From assembly GCA_964630905.1 (NCBI GenBank), contig CAZVWR010000031.1:1-36519 (forward strand): a stretch of DNA of 36,519 nucleotides, read 5' to 3'. Source of the stretch: JAGOEX01 sp964630905 (GTDB lineage: Bacteria; UBP6; UBA1177). Positions 1 to 8,541 of the stretch are shown here, in pieces (position 1 is the stretch's first letter; each line of letters begins with the position of its first letter). The notes under the pieces are model-generated. The model saw only the letters and a program-made list of their open reading frames with translations. It did not search any database and was not told the origin of the DNA. The position numbers and the translations under genes are program-made.

Positions 1-84
1 TTGCTATGCTTAAAAATCATTCTCATTTTTTATTTGTTTATAGTTGACTCCCTTAAAAAAACACTGTCATTCTCAATCCGCAAT

Positions 85-113
85 AATATACTTCCCCCTC
101 GTTCCAGTGTCAA
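85..113 (-). promoter_or_regulatory. Sigma70-type promoter firing off the left edge
   Basis: On the minus strand TTGACA (113-108) is followed after exactly 17 nt by TATATT (90-85), close to consensus. Transcription would start near 78 and leave the window, so the gene it serves lies mostly outside. An ATG at 26-24 and another in frame at 20-18 could begin it, but the purine-rich AAGGGAG at 54-48 is 21 nt upstream, too far for a normal SD. No other supported gene lies in 1-218. The flank CGGAATTTATTGACACT nearly repeats that of the LysO promoter at 1150. Confidence 0.6.
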
Positions 114-218
114 TAAATTCCGCTGTTCGTGTGGGAGCAAAAGTGAAAACTTCAGATTGTGTCGGAGTTGGCGGCACAATCTCTGAAAAAATGGTTGATG
201 AGGCAAAATAATCACTTG

Positions 219-815
219 TCACAGTATAAATGTCACGGCAATTGGAACGAGTATTGTCAGGACTATTCCGCTGAAGACTGATATTATTGCATATTCTTTA
301 CCGACGGATTCCGTGATGATGGGAAGTGTTGTGTCCATGGATGTGGCTCCGCCTGCGGATATCGGGGCGATTTTGCCGAAATATTTCGCAAAGAACGGTG
401 CAAACAGAAGTGTCGTTATTTCCCTTGAAATATTTGATATTAAAGCAACGACACCGAGTGCTTCTCCACTGATCCGGCTGATGAAAATACTCGACAAACT
501 GTAGTATCCAAATCCGGCTCCGACTGCCAGCGATTCACGAAGAGTGATGTCTTTGAGAAAGATCGAGACAATACTGACTCCGATAGCAGTCCCGATGATA
601 ACTGTCAAAGGAACCAGAATGATCTTGAATTTAGCGGTTTTCAATATTTTCCAGGCATTTTTGTCCGCTCCTATTCCAATACCGACCAGAAACATGAGAA
701 TGTAGAGTGCATACAAACTGAAATCTATCTCAACGAAAATCTGAGGCAGCAGATCGTTTAGCCCGATGATGGTCCCGAGGACAAAAAAACCGATTATAAC
801 GAGTGAATTTTTCAT
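219..815 (-). CDS. lysO: LysO family lysine exporter, C-terminal part (DUF340)
   Basis: This 198-aa, almost wholly hydrophobic protein matches the C-terminal two thirds of LysO (YbjE, DUF340), which exports L-lysine and toxic analogues across the inner membrane. Recognisable stretches are FLVGIGIGADKNAWK near residue 45, a glycine/serine-rich region AVGAGFGYYSLSSIF near 97, and SAGGATSMDTTLPII near 153. In E. coli LysO is one chain of about 300 aa. Here the protein is split, and this gene's ATG overlaps the stop of the upstream gene (ATGA, 815-812), which suggests translational coupling and a two-subunit transporter. Split DUF340 pairs are known in other bacteria. Family call is firm; lysine as substrate is inferred from the family. 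Confidence 0.85.
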   Translation of the reverse strand: MKNSLVIIGFFVLGTIIGLNDLLPQIFVEIDFSLYALYILMFLVGIGIGADKNAWKILKTAKFKIILVPLTVIIGTAIGVSIVSIFLKDITLRESLAVGAGFGYYSLSSIFISRISGEALGVVALISNISREITTLLFAPFFAKYFGKIAPISAGGATSMDTTLPIITESVGKEYAIISVFSGIVLTILVPIAVTFIL

Positions 816-1087
816 TTTTTTGTCTTGAAAAAGAAATTATAAGTGAAAAATGACAAAACAACACTTCCCGTTACACCACCGAAAGTCAGTGACAATGCCT
901 GTGCTCCGAGAGAATATATGTTTTTGATCACCGTTTCGTTTGTTCCAACCGAGATTCCAAGCAGGAAAAGCAATAAATATATCGCAATTTTTATCATCGG
1001 ATCAATTGCCTTGACCATTTCAGCGTTGTTTTTGAAAATAAACCCGAAAATGATCCCGATTGTCATTATAGTTAGAACTGCAAACAT
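812..1087 (-). CDS. LysO family lysine exporter, N-terminal part (DUF340)
   Basis: A small membrane protein with about three hydrophobic segments and the LysO N-terminal motif LLFLLGISVGTNETVIKN. It supplies the N-terminal third missing from the adjacent gene. An open frame continues upstream to 1153, but that would overlap the -35/-10 of the promoter at 1150-1122, so the codons before about 1115 cannot be in the message. I chose the ATG at 1087 (MFAVLTIMTIGIIFG, 91 aa). It starts at the first membrane segment like other LysO N-parts and has AAGG about 11 nt upstream. The ATG at 1117 is possible but would sit at the predicted transcription start. It ends in a 4-nt ATGA overlap with the C-part. 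Confidence 0.8.
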   Translation of the reverse strand: MFAVLTIMTIGIIFGFIFKNNAEMVKAIDPMIKIAIYLLLFLLGISVGTNETVIKNIYSLGAQALSLTFGGVTGSVVLSFFTYNFFFKTKK

Positions 1088-1121
1088 GGTTTTATTAACC
1101 TTATGGTTCTCAAGCATCGGC

Positions 1122-1150
1122 AATGTACTTTTTAAGCGTTTGAGTGTCAA
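1122..1150 (-). promoter_or_regulatory. Promoter of the split lysO pair
   Basis: Minus-strand TTGACA (1150-1145), a 17-nt spacer and TACATT (1127-1122) predict transcription starting near 1115. The upstream flank CGGAATTTG abuts the -35 as in the promoter at 113-85. It decides the start codon of the LysO N-part by excluding starts at 1153. Confidence 0.6.
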
Positions 1151-1248
1151 CAAATTCCGATAGAAAATGAAGTTATATGGATAAAATTTTATATTCCTTT
1201 ATAATGGATGTGTCGATTCGTTTTTAAACTAACTTTTGGAGGTTTTTT

Positions 1249-1896
1249 ATGAGCAACAACAGACATTTGCAGGAGAAGCTTAATTCAATTCTTCAAAGGT
1301 CGGACATTCCGTGGTGGGAATGGAACATCAGGGATAATATTGTAACTTTCAACGATCTTAAGGTGACAATGCTCGGATATAAGGTTGAAGATTTTAAAAA
1401 GGTTGGATATCAGAATTTTACCTCTCTCATTCACCCTGAAGATTATGAAAAATCAATGGATGCGATGAGAGATTACCTTTATGGCAGGGCTGAAATATAT
1501 CAGACAGATTACCGGATAAAAGATGTTAACGGAAACTACAAATGGTATCTTGATAGAGGAGCCGCAATAGAAAGAGACGGATCGGGGAAGCCGCTTATTT
1601 TAAGAGGCATCGTTCTTAATATGGGCGAATATATGAAAGAAGAACTCTATATTGAAACTGTTATGAAACTGCTGAGAGAATCAGGTACGGCTCTTAATAA
1701 AATGAAATCGGGTATCATTACACTATGCTCTAACTGCATGAAAAACCAGATAACTCCGGAAAAATGGGTGACACTTGACGAGTCTTTCATTGAAGATTCA
1801 GCTACAGATGCTTCTCATACAGTCTGTCCTGATTGTATCCGTCTCCTTTATCCTGAAATATCTGAAAGAGTTCTATCTAAAATTTCTGCGAACTGA
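1249..1896 (+). CDS. PAS-domain sensor protein with CxxC...CxxC tail
   Basis: 215 aa, soluble. Residues about 15-130 form one PAS (PAS_3-like) domain: the WWEWNI start, FTSLIHPEDYEKSMDAM and the C-terminal strand with DVNGNYKWYLDRG and GIVLNM are typical. Residues 155-205 carry C160-x2-C163 and C193-x2-C196 followed by LLYPE. The same tail (ICASCKKI...CPDCxKKLYP) is widespread after PAS domains in bacterial sensors and may bind metal or sense redox. There is no kinase, cyclase or HTH domain, so the protein must signal through a partner. The start is firm: GGAGG lies a few nt before the ATG. It stands alone between divergent lysO and the large operon. Ligand unknown. Confidence 0.8.
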   Translation: MSNNRHLQEKLNSILQRSDIPWWEWNIRDNIVTFNDLKVTMLGYKVEDFKKVGYQNFTSLIHPEDYEKSMDAMRDYLYGRAEIYQTDYRIKDVNGNYKWYLDRGAAIERDGSGKPLILRGIVLNMGEYMKEELYIETVMKLLRESGTALNKMKSGIITLCSNCMKNQITPEKWVTLDESFIEDSATDASHTVCPDCIRLLYPEISERVLSKISAN

Positions 1897-1971
1897 AAAA
1901 GACATAGTGTCCGGAATTGATTTTAGAAGATACTTGCGATTCTGAGACCGGAAAATCGAAATGTCTCAAAA

Positions 1972-2000
1972 TTGACAACACTCCCTTTTACAAATAAACT
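1972..2000 (+). promoter_or_regulatory. Promoter of the GT2-MMPL operon
   Basis: TTGACA (1972-1977), a 17-nt spacer and TAAACT (1995-2000, 4/6 to consensus) predict a start near 2007, 20 nt before the ATG at 2027. No other good promoter is seen in 1897-2026. The following genes up to 14089 are spaced by 20 nt or less, so this promoter may serve them all. Confidence 0.5.
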
Positions 2001-2026
2001 CCTCTTGATTTTTTTTGGGCGGAAAA

Positions 2027-3190
2027 ATGTGGTCTGAAAAATTCAGAGAAATTAAATGCTGTGTAATAATTCCGACATATAATAACAGCAAAACACTTTC
2101 ATCAGTAATTTCAGGGGTTTTAAAGTTTACAGATTCAGTTATTGTCGTGAATGACGGATCGACTGACAGCACTCCTGATATTCTTAAACAGTTTCAAGAT
2201 ATTACCGTTGTAACCCATGAAGTGAACAAAGGGAAAGGGATCGCGCTCAGAACCGGATTTAAAAAAGCTGTGGAACTTGATCTTGACTATGCGGTCACAA
2301 TTGATTCAGACGGTCAGCATAATCCCGAAGATCTGCCCAATTTCATTGAGAAAATAGAAAAAGAGCCCGGCTCTCTGATAGTGGGTGCAAGGAACATGGA
2401 GCAGTCAACAGTCCCGGGCAAAAGCAGTTTCGGACACAAGTTCTCCAATTTCTGGTATAAAGTCGAAACAGGGATAGATCTTCCTGACACTCAAAGCGGA
2501 TATCGCCTTTATCCAGTTAAAAAACTCAAAGATATCAGGTATATAACAAACAGATTCGAGTTTGAGATAGAAGTGATAGTAAGAGCTGCATGGGCAGGAA
2601 TAAAGGTTACACATGTTCCCGTTTCAGTCATTTATTTTCCGAAAGAGACAAGGGTGAGCCACTTCAGACCGGTGCGCGATTTTACAAGGGTGAGCATCCT
2701 TAACACAATCCTTGTTTTTTTAGCTTTTACGATCTTTAGACCGTTGATATATATAAGAGACCTGAAAAAGAAAAGTGCCCGTGAAATAGTTGAAAACATT
2801 CTCGGTTCAAACGAATCTGCTTTGAAAATATCTTCCGCGGTTGCTCTTGGCGGAGCGATCGGAGTTTCACCTTTCTGGGGCTTTCAGATAATGCTCATTC
2901 TGATCTTTGCACACATCCTGAAGCTTAACAAAGTGATCGCACTCATTGCTTCACATATTTCAATACCCCCGTTCATCCCGTTCATAATTTACTACAGCTA
3001 TGTTCTCGGGGGATATTTTTATGATTCAAAACTGACTCTGGACATTGATAATCTCACACTCGAATCGGTGTCATTAAACATCGTTCAGTACCTTGCAGGA
3101 GCACTTGTTCTCATGGCGGCAACAGGGGTTCTGTTCTTTGCGATCTCGTTCACCGCTATAAAGATCAGAAGACAAAAGGGGTCAGCATAA
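2027..3190 (+). CDS. GT2 glycosyltransferase with C-terminal DUF2062 membrane domain
   Basis: 387 aa. Residues 10-230 are a family 2 glycosyltransferase of dolichol-phosphate-mannose-synthase type: CCVIIPTYNN, VVNDGSTDSTPDI, and the metal/nucleotide motif TIDSDGQHNPED near 91-102. Residues about 250-385 are a hydrophobic DUF2062 domain (GAIGVSPFWGFQ..., ISIPPFIPFIIYYSY) that anchors it in the inner membrane. GT2-DUF2062 proteins occur in aryl-polyene/flexirubin-type clusters, matching the MMPL exporter that starts 1 nt downstream. The ATG at 2027 is preferred over an in-frame TTG at 2015, which has no SD; GGGCGG lies just before the ATG. Acceptor (lipid carrier or polyene) is not visible from sequence. 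Confidence 0.85.
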   Translation: MWSEKFREIKCCVIIPTYNNSKTLSSVISGVLKFTDSVIVVNDGSTDSTPDILKQFQDITVVTHEVNKGKGIALRTGFKKAVELDLDYAVTIDSDGQHNPEDLPNFIEKIEKEPGSLIVGARNMEQSTVPGKSSFGHKFSNFWYKVETGIDLPDTQSGYRLYPVKKLKDIRYITNRFEFEIEVIVRAAWAGIKVTHVPVSVIYFPKETRVSHFRPVRDFTRVSILNTILVFLAFTIFRPLIYIRDLKKKSAREIVENILGSNESALKISSAVALGGAIGVSPFWGFQIMLILIFAHILKLNKVIALIASHISIPPFIPFIIYYSYVLGGYFYDSKLTLDIDNLTLESVSLNIVQYLAGALVLMAATGVLFFAISFTAIKIRRQKGSA

Positions 3191-3191
3191 A

Positions 3192-6100
3192 ATGGTCTCG
3201 ATATTAAAAGTTCTTTACCATATTCTTTCAAAAAAACGGTTTGCTCTGTTCATGATGTTTTCTGTTCTGGTTATAGCCGCAGGTTATGCCGCTTCAAAAA
3301 TAAAACTTGAAGAAGATATCACAAGAGCGATCCCTTTCGGAGATGACGGCGAAGAATACAGCAGAATATTAAAAGAGTTTAAATTCCTCGACAGAATTGT
3401 TTTCAGGGTTTTCAGCAGTGAAGAGAACAGATTGGATGATTTCAGAGAACTTGCTGTATTTGCTGATGAATTCGTAAAAGAACTTAAAAGTTCATCTGCA
3501 TCTTCCCTGATCGCAGCATATTCCACCGACAGAATGTCGTTTGACACATTTAAGATCCACGACCACTTTTACAACAATCTTCCCCTTTTCCTTGAAGAAA
3601 GTGACTACCAATATCTTGAAAAAAGCATGGAACATGAAGAACTTTCCGGGATACTTGACTCTTTGTACAAGAATATGGTCACCCCTTCCGGAATGATCTC
3701 TGCAAAATATATAAGAAAAGATCCTTTCTCCCTTACTTTCAGGTCAATGGAAAAGCTTAAAAGTGTAAATCCTGAAACAAATTTTGAGATAATTGACGGA
3801 CATATCTACACTCTTGACAGAAAGAATCTCATCTTTTTTATAGAGCCGGCAATAGAAGGAAGTGAAACAGGACGGAATAGTGAACTGGTTCGCATAATGG
3901 ATACATTACTCAAAGATCTTTCTGAAAAAACGGGCTCAAAGATAAAAGGTGAATATTTCGGCGGACTTCCGATAGCGGTTGGAAGTGCGGACATGATAAA
4001 AAGAGATGTTATAAATTCGTCCATTGTAGCCGTTCTGCTGGTTTTTTTCATACTCCTTTTTTATTTCAGAAAGATCCGGTTTATCCCGCTTATATTCATT
4101 CCCGCTTTTTTCGGAGGTCTTCTTGCTGTCGCTTTCACTGCACTGTTCAAAGGGACAGTATCAGCAATATCTCTTGGCATAACATCGGTTCTTCTTGGAA
4201 TAACAGTCGATTATGCAATACACACAGTTTCCCATATTCTTAAACGGAAAGATACCGGCGAAGCGATAAGCGAACTCTCATTTCCTATGATATTAAGCTG
4301 TCTTACCACCGTTGCCGCATTTGCATGTCTTCTTTTCCTTGATTCATCCGCATTGAACGACCTCGGACTTCTTGCACTGATAAGTGTTCTGTCGGCAATG
4401 CTTTTTTCTGTGATAGTCCTTCCCCATGTTGTTGATTTAATGAAAGGTGTCAGGAAAGAAACCGATTTTGAAAAAGAAAATTCAATAATTTCAAGGATAT
4501 CGGCATTTGAATTTGAAAAAAGGAAGGGAGCCGTCATAACAGTTTTAATGCTGACCCTGGGTTTTTATTTCTTTTCAAAAAACACCGCTTTTGAAGATGA
4601 TCTCAACAACATAAACTATATGAAACCTGAAACTGTCGAGGCGATGAACAATTTAGACCGGATAAGTTCCATAAATAAAAAATCGGTCTATCTCGTTTTT
4701 TCAGGAAAGACCTTTGATGAAGTCCTTGAAAAAAGGGAACGGGGTGAAAAACTGATATCGGGACTTTTGGAAAAAGGGCTTGCAGATTCAGTCACAGATA
4801 TTTCAAAACTCGTTTTGTCAAAAAGAGAACAGCTTGAAAAGATTGAGAAATGGAACCGGTTCTTCACACCTGAAAGAAAAGAAAAATTAAGAAGCTCACT
4901 GATAGAAGAAGGGGCAGAGCTCGGATTTAAGGAAGAGACTTTCTCCCCTTTCTTTGAGCTTCTTAATTCAGATTTCAAGACTGTTGAGCCTGTTGAGCTT
5001 ACAAAATTCGCCCCATCACTTTTTGATGAATGGATAGCTGAAAGTGAAAACGGATATATGACCGCATCACTCCTTAAACTTTCCGCCCCCGACAGCTCTG
5101 AAATCTCCAAAATTGTCTCAGAAAACAGCGAAATGTTCCTTTTTGACAGAGCTGAAATAATGCACAGGTTTGTAAAATATCTCAAGATCGACTTTGAAAA
5201 GCTCCTTAATTATTCGATACTTATAGTCTTCCTAATTCTTTTTATACTTTCTGGAAGGATCGAACTTGCACTTTTATCGATGATCCCTGTCATATTTTCG
5301 TGGATATGGACTCTGGGAATAATGAACATTTTCGATATAAAGTTCAATATCGTGAACATAATCATCGTCACTTTCATTTTCGGGCTCGGCATTGATTATG
5401 TCGCTTTCATCATGAGAGCAAAAATGCAGGAATATACCCACGGATCGAAAGAAGCCGCTGTTTCTTATAAAAGTTCAATACTTATCTCCTGTCTTACAAC
5501 TATTGCAGGGGTGGGTGCTCTTTTTGGAGCTGTGCATCCGGCATTAAGATCGATAGCGGTCATTGCTGTTACCGGAATGATCTCGACTTTGATAAATTCC
5601 TTTGTGATCGCACCGTTCCTTTTTGACTGGCTGATGTTGAGACAGAAGAAAAAGAAAACTCCGCCACATACTTTCGTTGTTTTCACATATACTTTTCTTG
5701 CATATGCAAACTATGTCATTTTCAGTCTGATCCTTTCTTCGATAGGTTTTGCGATATTCACCACATGGCCTTTTAAAAGCGGTCGCAACATCAGAAAATA
5801 TCTTTACCATTTAATGATAAAGTCTCTTGCCAGGCTGGTCATACTTTCAGCTCCGCAGGTGAGGCTCAGAAAGAATAATCCCCATAACGAAGATTTTAAG
5901 AAACCGGCTGTAATTATCTCAAATCATTCATCTTTTCTTGACATACTGATGATGCTTTCTTTGCAGGTGAAGATCGTAATGGTGACAAAAAAATGGGTTT
6001 CAAGCAATCCGATATTTGGAAAACTTGTCCAGTTTGCCGACTTTTTCACGACAACGGAAGGTTTTGAAAAAATGGGACCTGAACTGCAGAAATGTATTGA

Positions 6101-7073
6101 TGCCGGATATTCGGTCGTAGTATTCCCGGAAGGGACAAGAGGGGACGGAATTAATCTTCAAAGATTCCATAAGGGTGCGTTTTTTCTTGCAGATCAGCTC
6201 AAACTTGACATCGTGCCGATCGTCATTCACGGGGCGGGGCACAGCATTAAAAAAGGGGAATTCTCAGTGCGTGGAAGCACCCTTTCATATAACATTTTAA
6301 AAAGGATCTCTGCCGGCTCAACCGAATACGGTGAAACTTATCAGGAAAAATGTAAGAATATTTCAGCAATGTTCAAAAGGGAATATGAATCTGTTTATGA
6401 AAAACTCGGAACGGTCGATTTCTACCGTGACCGGCTCATTAACAACTATGTTTACAAAGGTCCTGACATCGAATGGTATGTAAGAATAAAAGTAAGGCTT
6501 GAAGATAATTACAGATTTTTTAATAACATTATTCCACGGAAAGCAGAGATCTATGACATTGGTTGCGGAATGGGGATGCTCACATTCATGCTTACGCTCA
6601 CTTCAAAGGAAAGATCTGTAAAAGCGATAGACTATGACGAAACGAAAATAAGTATCGCAAAGAACTGCTATTCCTGCAATGAGAGAACGACTTTTGTCTG
6701 TGACGATGCTACAAAAGTTTCATTTGAAAGGGCAGATGTGTTCATAATGAACGATGTGCTTCATTATCTTCCGGTTGAAAAACAGTCGGAACTGATTATA
6801 AGATGTGCTGAAAAACTCAATAAAAACGGCATTATAATAATAAGAGATGCTGACACTGGAATGTCTGAGAAACATGGAAATACAGTTGTAACAGAAAAAT
6901 TTTCCACAGGTCTTAAATTTAATCAGGCAGATACGGGGCTCAACTTCGTTTCAAGGGCCGTAATAGAAAAAGCAGCGGTTTCAGCAGGGCTTTCCTTTGA
7001 AGTCGTAAAGCACCAGAAGAAAACATCGAATGTGGTATATCTCCTTAAAAAACAGGGAGTTGCTGATGTATGA
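3192..7073 (+). CDS. MMPL/RND exporter - PlsC acyltransferase - SAM methyltransferase fusion
   Basis: A 1293-aa three-part protein. Residues 1-820 form an MMPL (RND) exporter: TM1 near 15-35, a soluble loop, a TM bundle from about 275 with TVDYAIHT, then a second half (TM near 445, bundle from about 671 with GLGIDYVAFIMRAKM). Residues about 825-880 hold further hydrophobic segments. Residues about 900-1090 form a PlsC-type acyltransferase with HX4D motif NHSSFLD (about 911) and FPEGTRGDG (about 977). Residues about 1110-1290 form a class I methyltransferase (YDIGCGMGMLTFML, AIDYDE, MNDVLHYL). Separate MMPL, acyltransferase and methyltransferase genes are standard in aryl-polyene/flexirubin clusters; here they are one chain. 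Role inferred: move a lipid-like product across the inner membrane and acylate/methylate it. Confidence 0.88.
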   Translation: MVSILKVLYHILSKKRFALFMMFSVLVIAAGYAASKIKLEEDITRAIPFGDDGEEYSRILKEFKFLDRIVFRVFSSEENRLDDFRELAVFADEFVKELKSSSASSLIAAYSTDRMSFDTFKIHDHFYNNLPLFLEESDYQYLEKSMEHEELSGILDSLYKNMVTPSGMISAKYIRKDPFSLTFRSMEKLKSVNPETNFEIIDGHIYTLDRKNLIFFIEPAIEGSETGRNSELVRIMDTLLKDLSEKTGSKIKGEYFGGLPIAVGSADMIKRDVINSSIVAVLLVFFILLFYFRKIRFIPLIFIPAFFGGLLAVAFTALFKGTVSAISLGITSVLLGITVDYAIHTVSHILKRKDTGEAISELSFPMILSCLTTVAAFACLLFLDSSALNDLGLLALISVLSAMLFSVIVLPHVVDLMKGVRKETDFEKENSIISRISAFEFEKRKGAVITVLMLTLGFYFFSKNTAFEDDLNNINYMKPETVEAMNNLDRISSINKKSVYLVFSGKTFDEVLEKRERGEKLISGLLEKGLADSVTDISKLVLSKREQLEKIEKWNRFFTPERKEKLRSSLIEEGAELGFKEETFSPFFELLNSDFKTVEPVELTKFAPSLFDEWIAESENGYMTASLLKLSAPDSSEISKIVSENSEMFLFDRAEIMHRFVKYLKIDFEKLLNYSILIVFLILFILSGRIELALLSMIPVIFSWIWTLGIMNIFDIKFNIVNIIIVTFIFGLGIDYVAFIMRAKMQEYTHGSKEAAVSYKSSILISCLTTIAGVGALFGAVHPALRSIAVIAVTGMISTLINSFVIAPFLFDWLMLRQKKKKTPPHTFVVFTYTFLAYANYVIFSLILSSIGFAIFTTWPFKSGRNIRKYLYHLMIKSLARLVILSAPQVRLRKNNPHNEDFKKPAVIISNHSSFLDILMMLSLQVKIVMVTKKWVSSNPIFGKLVQFADFFTTTEGFEKMGPELQKCIDAGYSVVVFPEGTRGDGINLQRFHKGAFFLADQLKLDIVPIVIHGAGHSIKKGEFSVRGSTLSYNILKRISAGSTEYGETYQEKCKNISAMFKREYESVYEKLGTVDFYRDRLINNYVYKGPDIEWYVRIKVRLEDNYRFFNNIIPRKAEIYDIGCGMGMLTFMLTLTSKERSVKAIDYDETKISIAKNCYSCNERTTFVCDDATKVSFERADVFIMNDVLHYLPVEKQSELIIRCAEKLNKNGIIIIRDADTGMSEKHGNTVVTEKFSTGLKFNQADTGLNFVSRAVIEKAAVSAGLSFEVVKHQKKTSNVVYLLKKQGVADV

Positions 7074-8541
7074 TTTTGCGATAATAGGATCGGGGCTCGG
7101 CGGACTGATATGTGCCTACATCCTTTCAAAGGAAGGGAAGAAAGTGTGTGTCGTCGAACAGCATTTCAAGGCGGGCGGATCATTGCAGACATTCAAGAGG
7201 GACGGGCGGATCTTTGATACAGGCGTCCATTACATTGGAGGACTTGAAAAAGGACAAAATCTTTATAACTATTTTAAATATTTGAAGATTATTGATTCTA
7301 TCAAAATGAAGAAACTTGATGAGAACGCTTTTGACAGGATCTGTTTCAACGGCAATGGAAAAGAATATCCCCTTGCAATGGGTTATGACAATTTTGTTGA
7401 ACAGCTAAGTTCCCATTTTCCGAAAGAAAGGGAAGGGATAAAAAAATACATTGAATTTACAAAGAATATGGTCTCTGCTTTTCCGCTTTATAATCTTTCA
7501 ACCAAAGCCACTGAAATCCCTGAAGAATTCTTTTTCCAGAAAAATGCAAAGGAAGTGATCGAAAGTTTTACTTCAGATTCCGTTCTTCAGAATGTTCTTG
7601 CAGGGAACAACCCCCTTTATGCCGGAGTGGCCGATAAAACCCCTATCCATGTTCACGCTTTGATAAACGACAATTTCATAAAAAGTTCGTGGAGAATGCT
7701 TGACGGCGGCTCTCAGATCGCAGATGCCCTGATAGAGAACATAAAAAAGAACGGTGTAGAAATAAAGACAAATTCAAAAGTAGTAAAACTCGCTGCTGAA
7801 AAAAAAGAGCTGAAATATATTGAAACGCAAAACGGTGAAAGGATATATGCATCCAACTTCATTTCGACTATGCATCCTGCCGACATGCTTGATATGCTTG
7901 AAGGGGATGCGATCAATCCGTCATACAGGGAGAAAATATACTCGATAAATGACACCGTCGGGGTTTTCGGACTCTACATCACTTTAAAAGAGAACAGTTT
8001 TGAATACAGAAATTCAAATTATTACTGCTACTCTGAAGAAAGTGCATGGACTTCTGACTGGAAAAAATCGTATATGTTCATCACTCCAGCCATCTCAAAA
8101 AGTGAAAAGTATGCCGATTCCGCAATAGCCCTTTCATATATGGATATAAACGAAGTGGCAAAATGGAAAGAATCAAAATATCTGAAAAGAGGCAGTGATT
8201 ACGAGGAGTTCAAGCAAGTCAGAGCTGATATTCTGATGAATCAGATCTCAAAAAAATTCCCCGGATTCAGATCACACGTTGAAAAAGTATATACTTCCAC
8301 GCCGCTCACTTTCAGAGATTATGTCGGAGCAAGGAACGGTGCCCTTTACGGAGTTTTAAGGGATTGCAATGAGCCGCACAAATCGTTCATTTCGCCCAAA
8401 ACGAGGGTGAAGAACCTATATCTAAGCGGGCAGAACATAATTCTTCACGGAATTCTGGGAGTTACTATAGGATCGATCCTCACCTGCGGATCAATTCTCG
8501 GATTTGACTATCTTCTTGGGAAAATAAAGGATGAGCTTTAG
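7066..8541 (+). CDS. FAD-dependent phytoene dehydrogenase/RetSat-like oxidoreductase
   Basis: 491 aa. The N terminus has the dinucleotide-binding motif IIGSGLGG (residues 6-13) and an acidic strand end VVEQHFKAGGSLQTF. FDTGVHYIGG and the C-terminal LYLSGQNIILHGILGVTIGS are characteristic of the CrtI/CrtISO/retinol-saturase group, which desaturates, isomerises or saturates conjugated polyenes. Members occur in flexirubin/aryl-polyene clusters, so a polyene chain is the likely substrate here (inference). I chose the ATG at 7066: GGGAG lies 7 nt upstream and the protein begins directly with the Rossmann strand. An upstream in-frame codon at 7030 would run inside the fusion gene. It overlaps that gene by 8 nt and the next by 11 nt, so coupling is likely. 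Confidence 0.85.
   Translation: MYDFAIIGSGLGGLICAYILSKEGKKVCVVEQHFKAGGSLQTFKRDGRIFDTGVHYIGGLEKGQNLYNYFKYLKIIDSIKMKKLDENAFDRICFNGNGKEYPLAMGYDNFVEQLSSHFPKEREGIKKYIEFTKNMVSAFPLYNLSTKATEIPEEFFFQKNAKEVIESFTSDSVLQNVLAGNNPLYAGVADKTPIHVHALINDNFIKSSWRMLDGGSQIADALIENIKKNGVEIKTNSKVVKLAAEKKELKYIETQNGERIYASNFISTMHPADMLDMLEGDAINPSYREKIYSINDTVGVFGLYITLKENSFEYRNSNYYCYSEESAWTSDWKKSYMFITPAISKSEKYADSAIALSYMDINEVAKWKESKYLKRGSDYEEFKQVRADILMNQISKKFPGFRSHVEKVYTSTPLTFRDYVGARNGALYGVLRDCNEPHKSFISPKTRVKNLYLSGQNIILHGILGVTIGSILTCGSILGFDYLLGKIKDEL

Noticed and set aside
30..215. Minus-strand ORF of 61 codons at the left edge
   Set aside because: Its 5' part lies over the promoter at 113-85, and it has no SD or family-like sequence.
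843..1163. Plus-strand ORF opposite the LysO N-part
   Set aside because: Antisense to a recognisable membrane protein, no SD, no family features.
1200..1205. TATAAT upstream of the PAS gene as a promoter
   Set aside because: No acceptable -35 at 16-18 nt; too weak to list.
4688..5185. 165-codon ORF antisense to the MMPL gene
   Set aside because: Serine-rich low-complexity reading of the opposite strand; the forward frame has clear MMPL structure.
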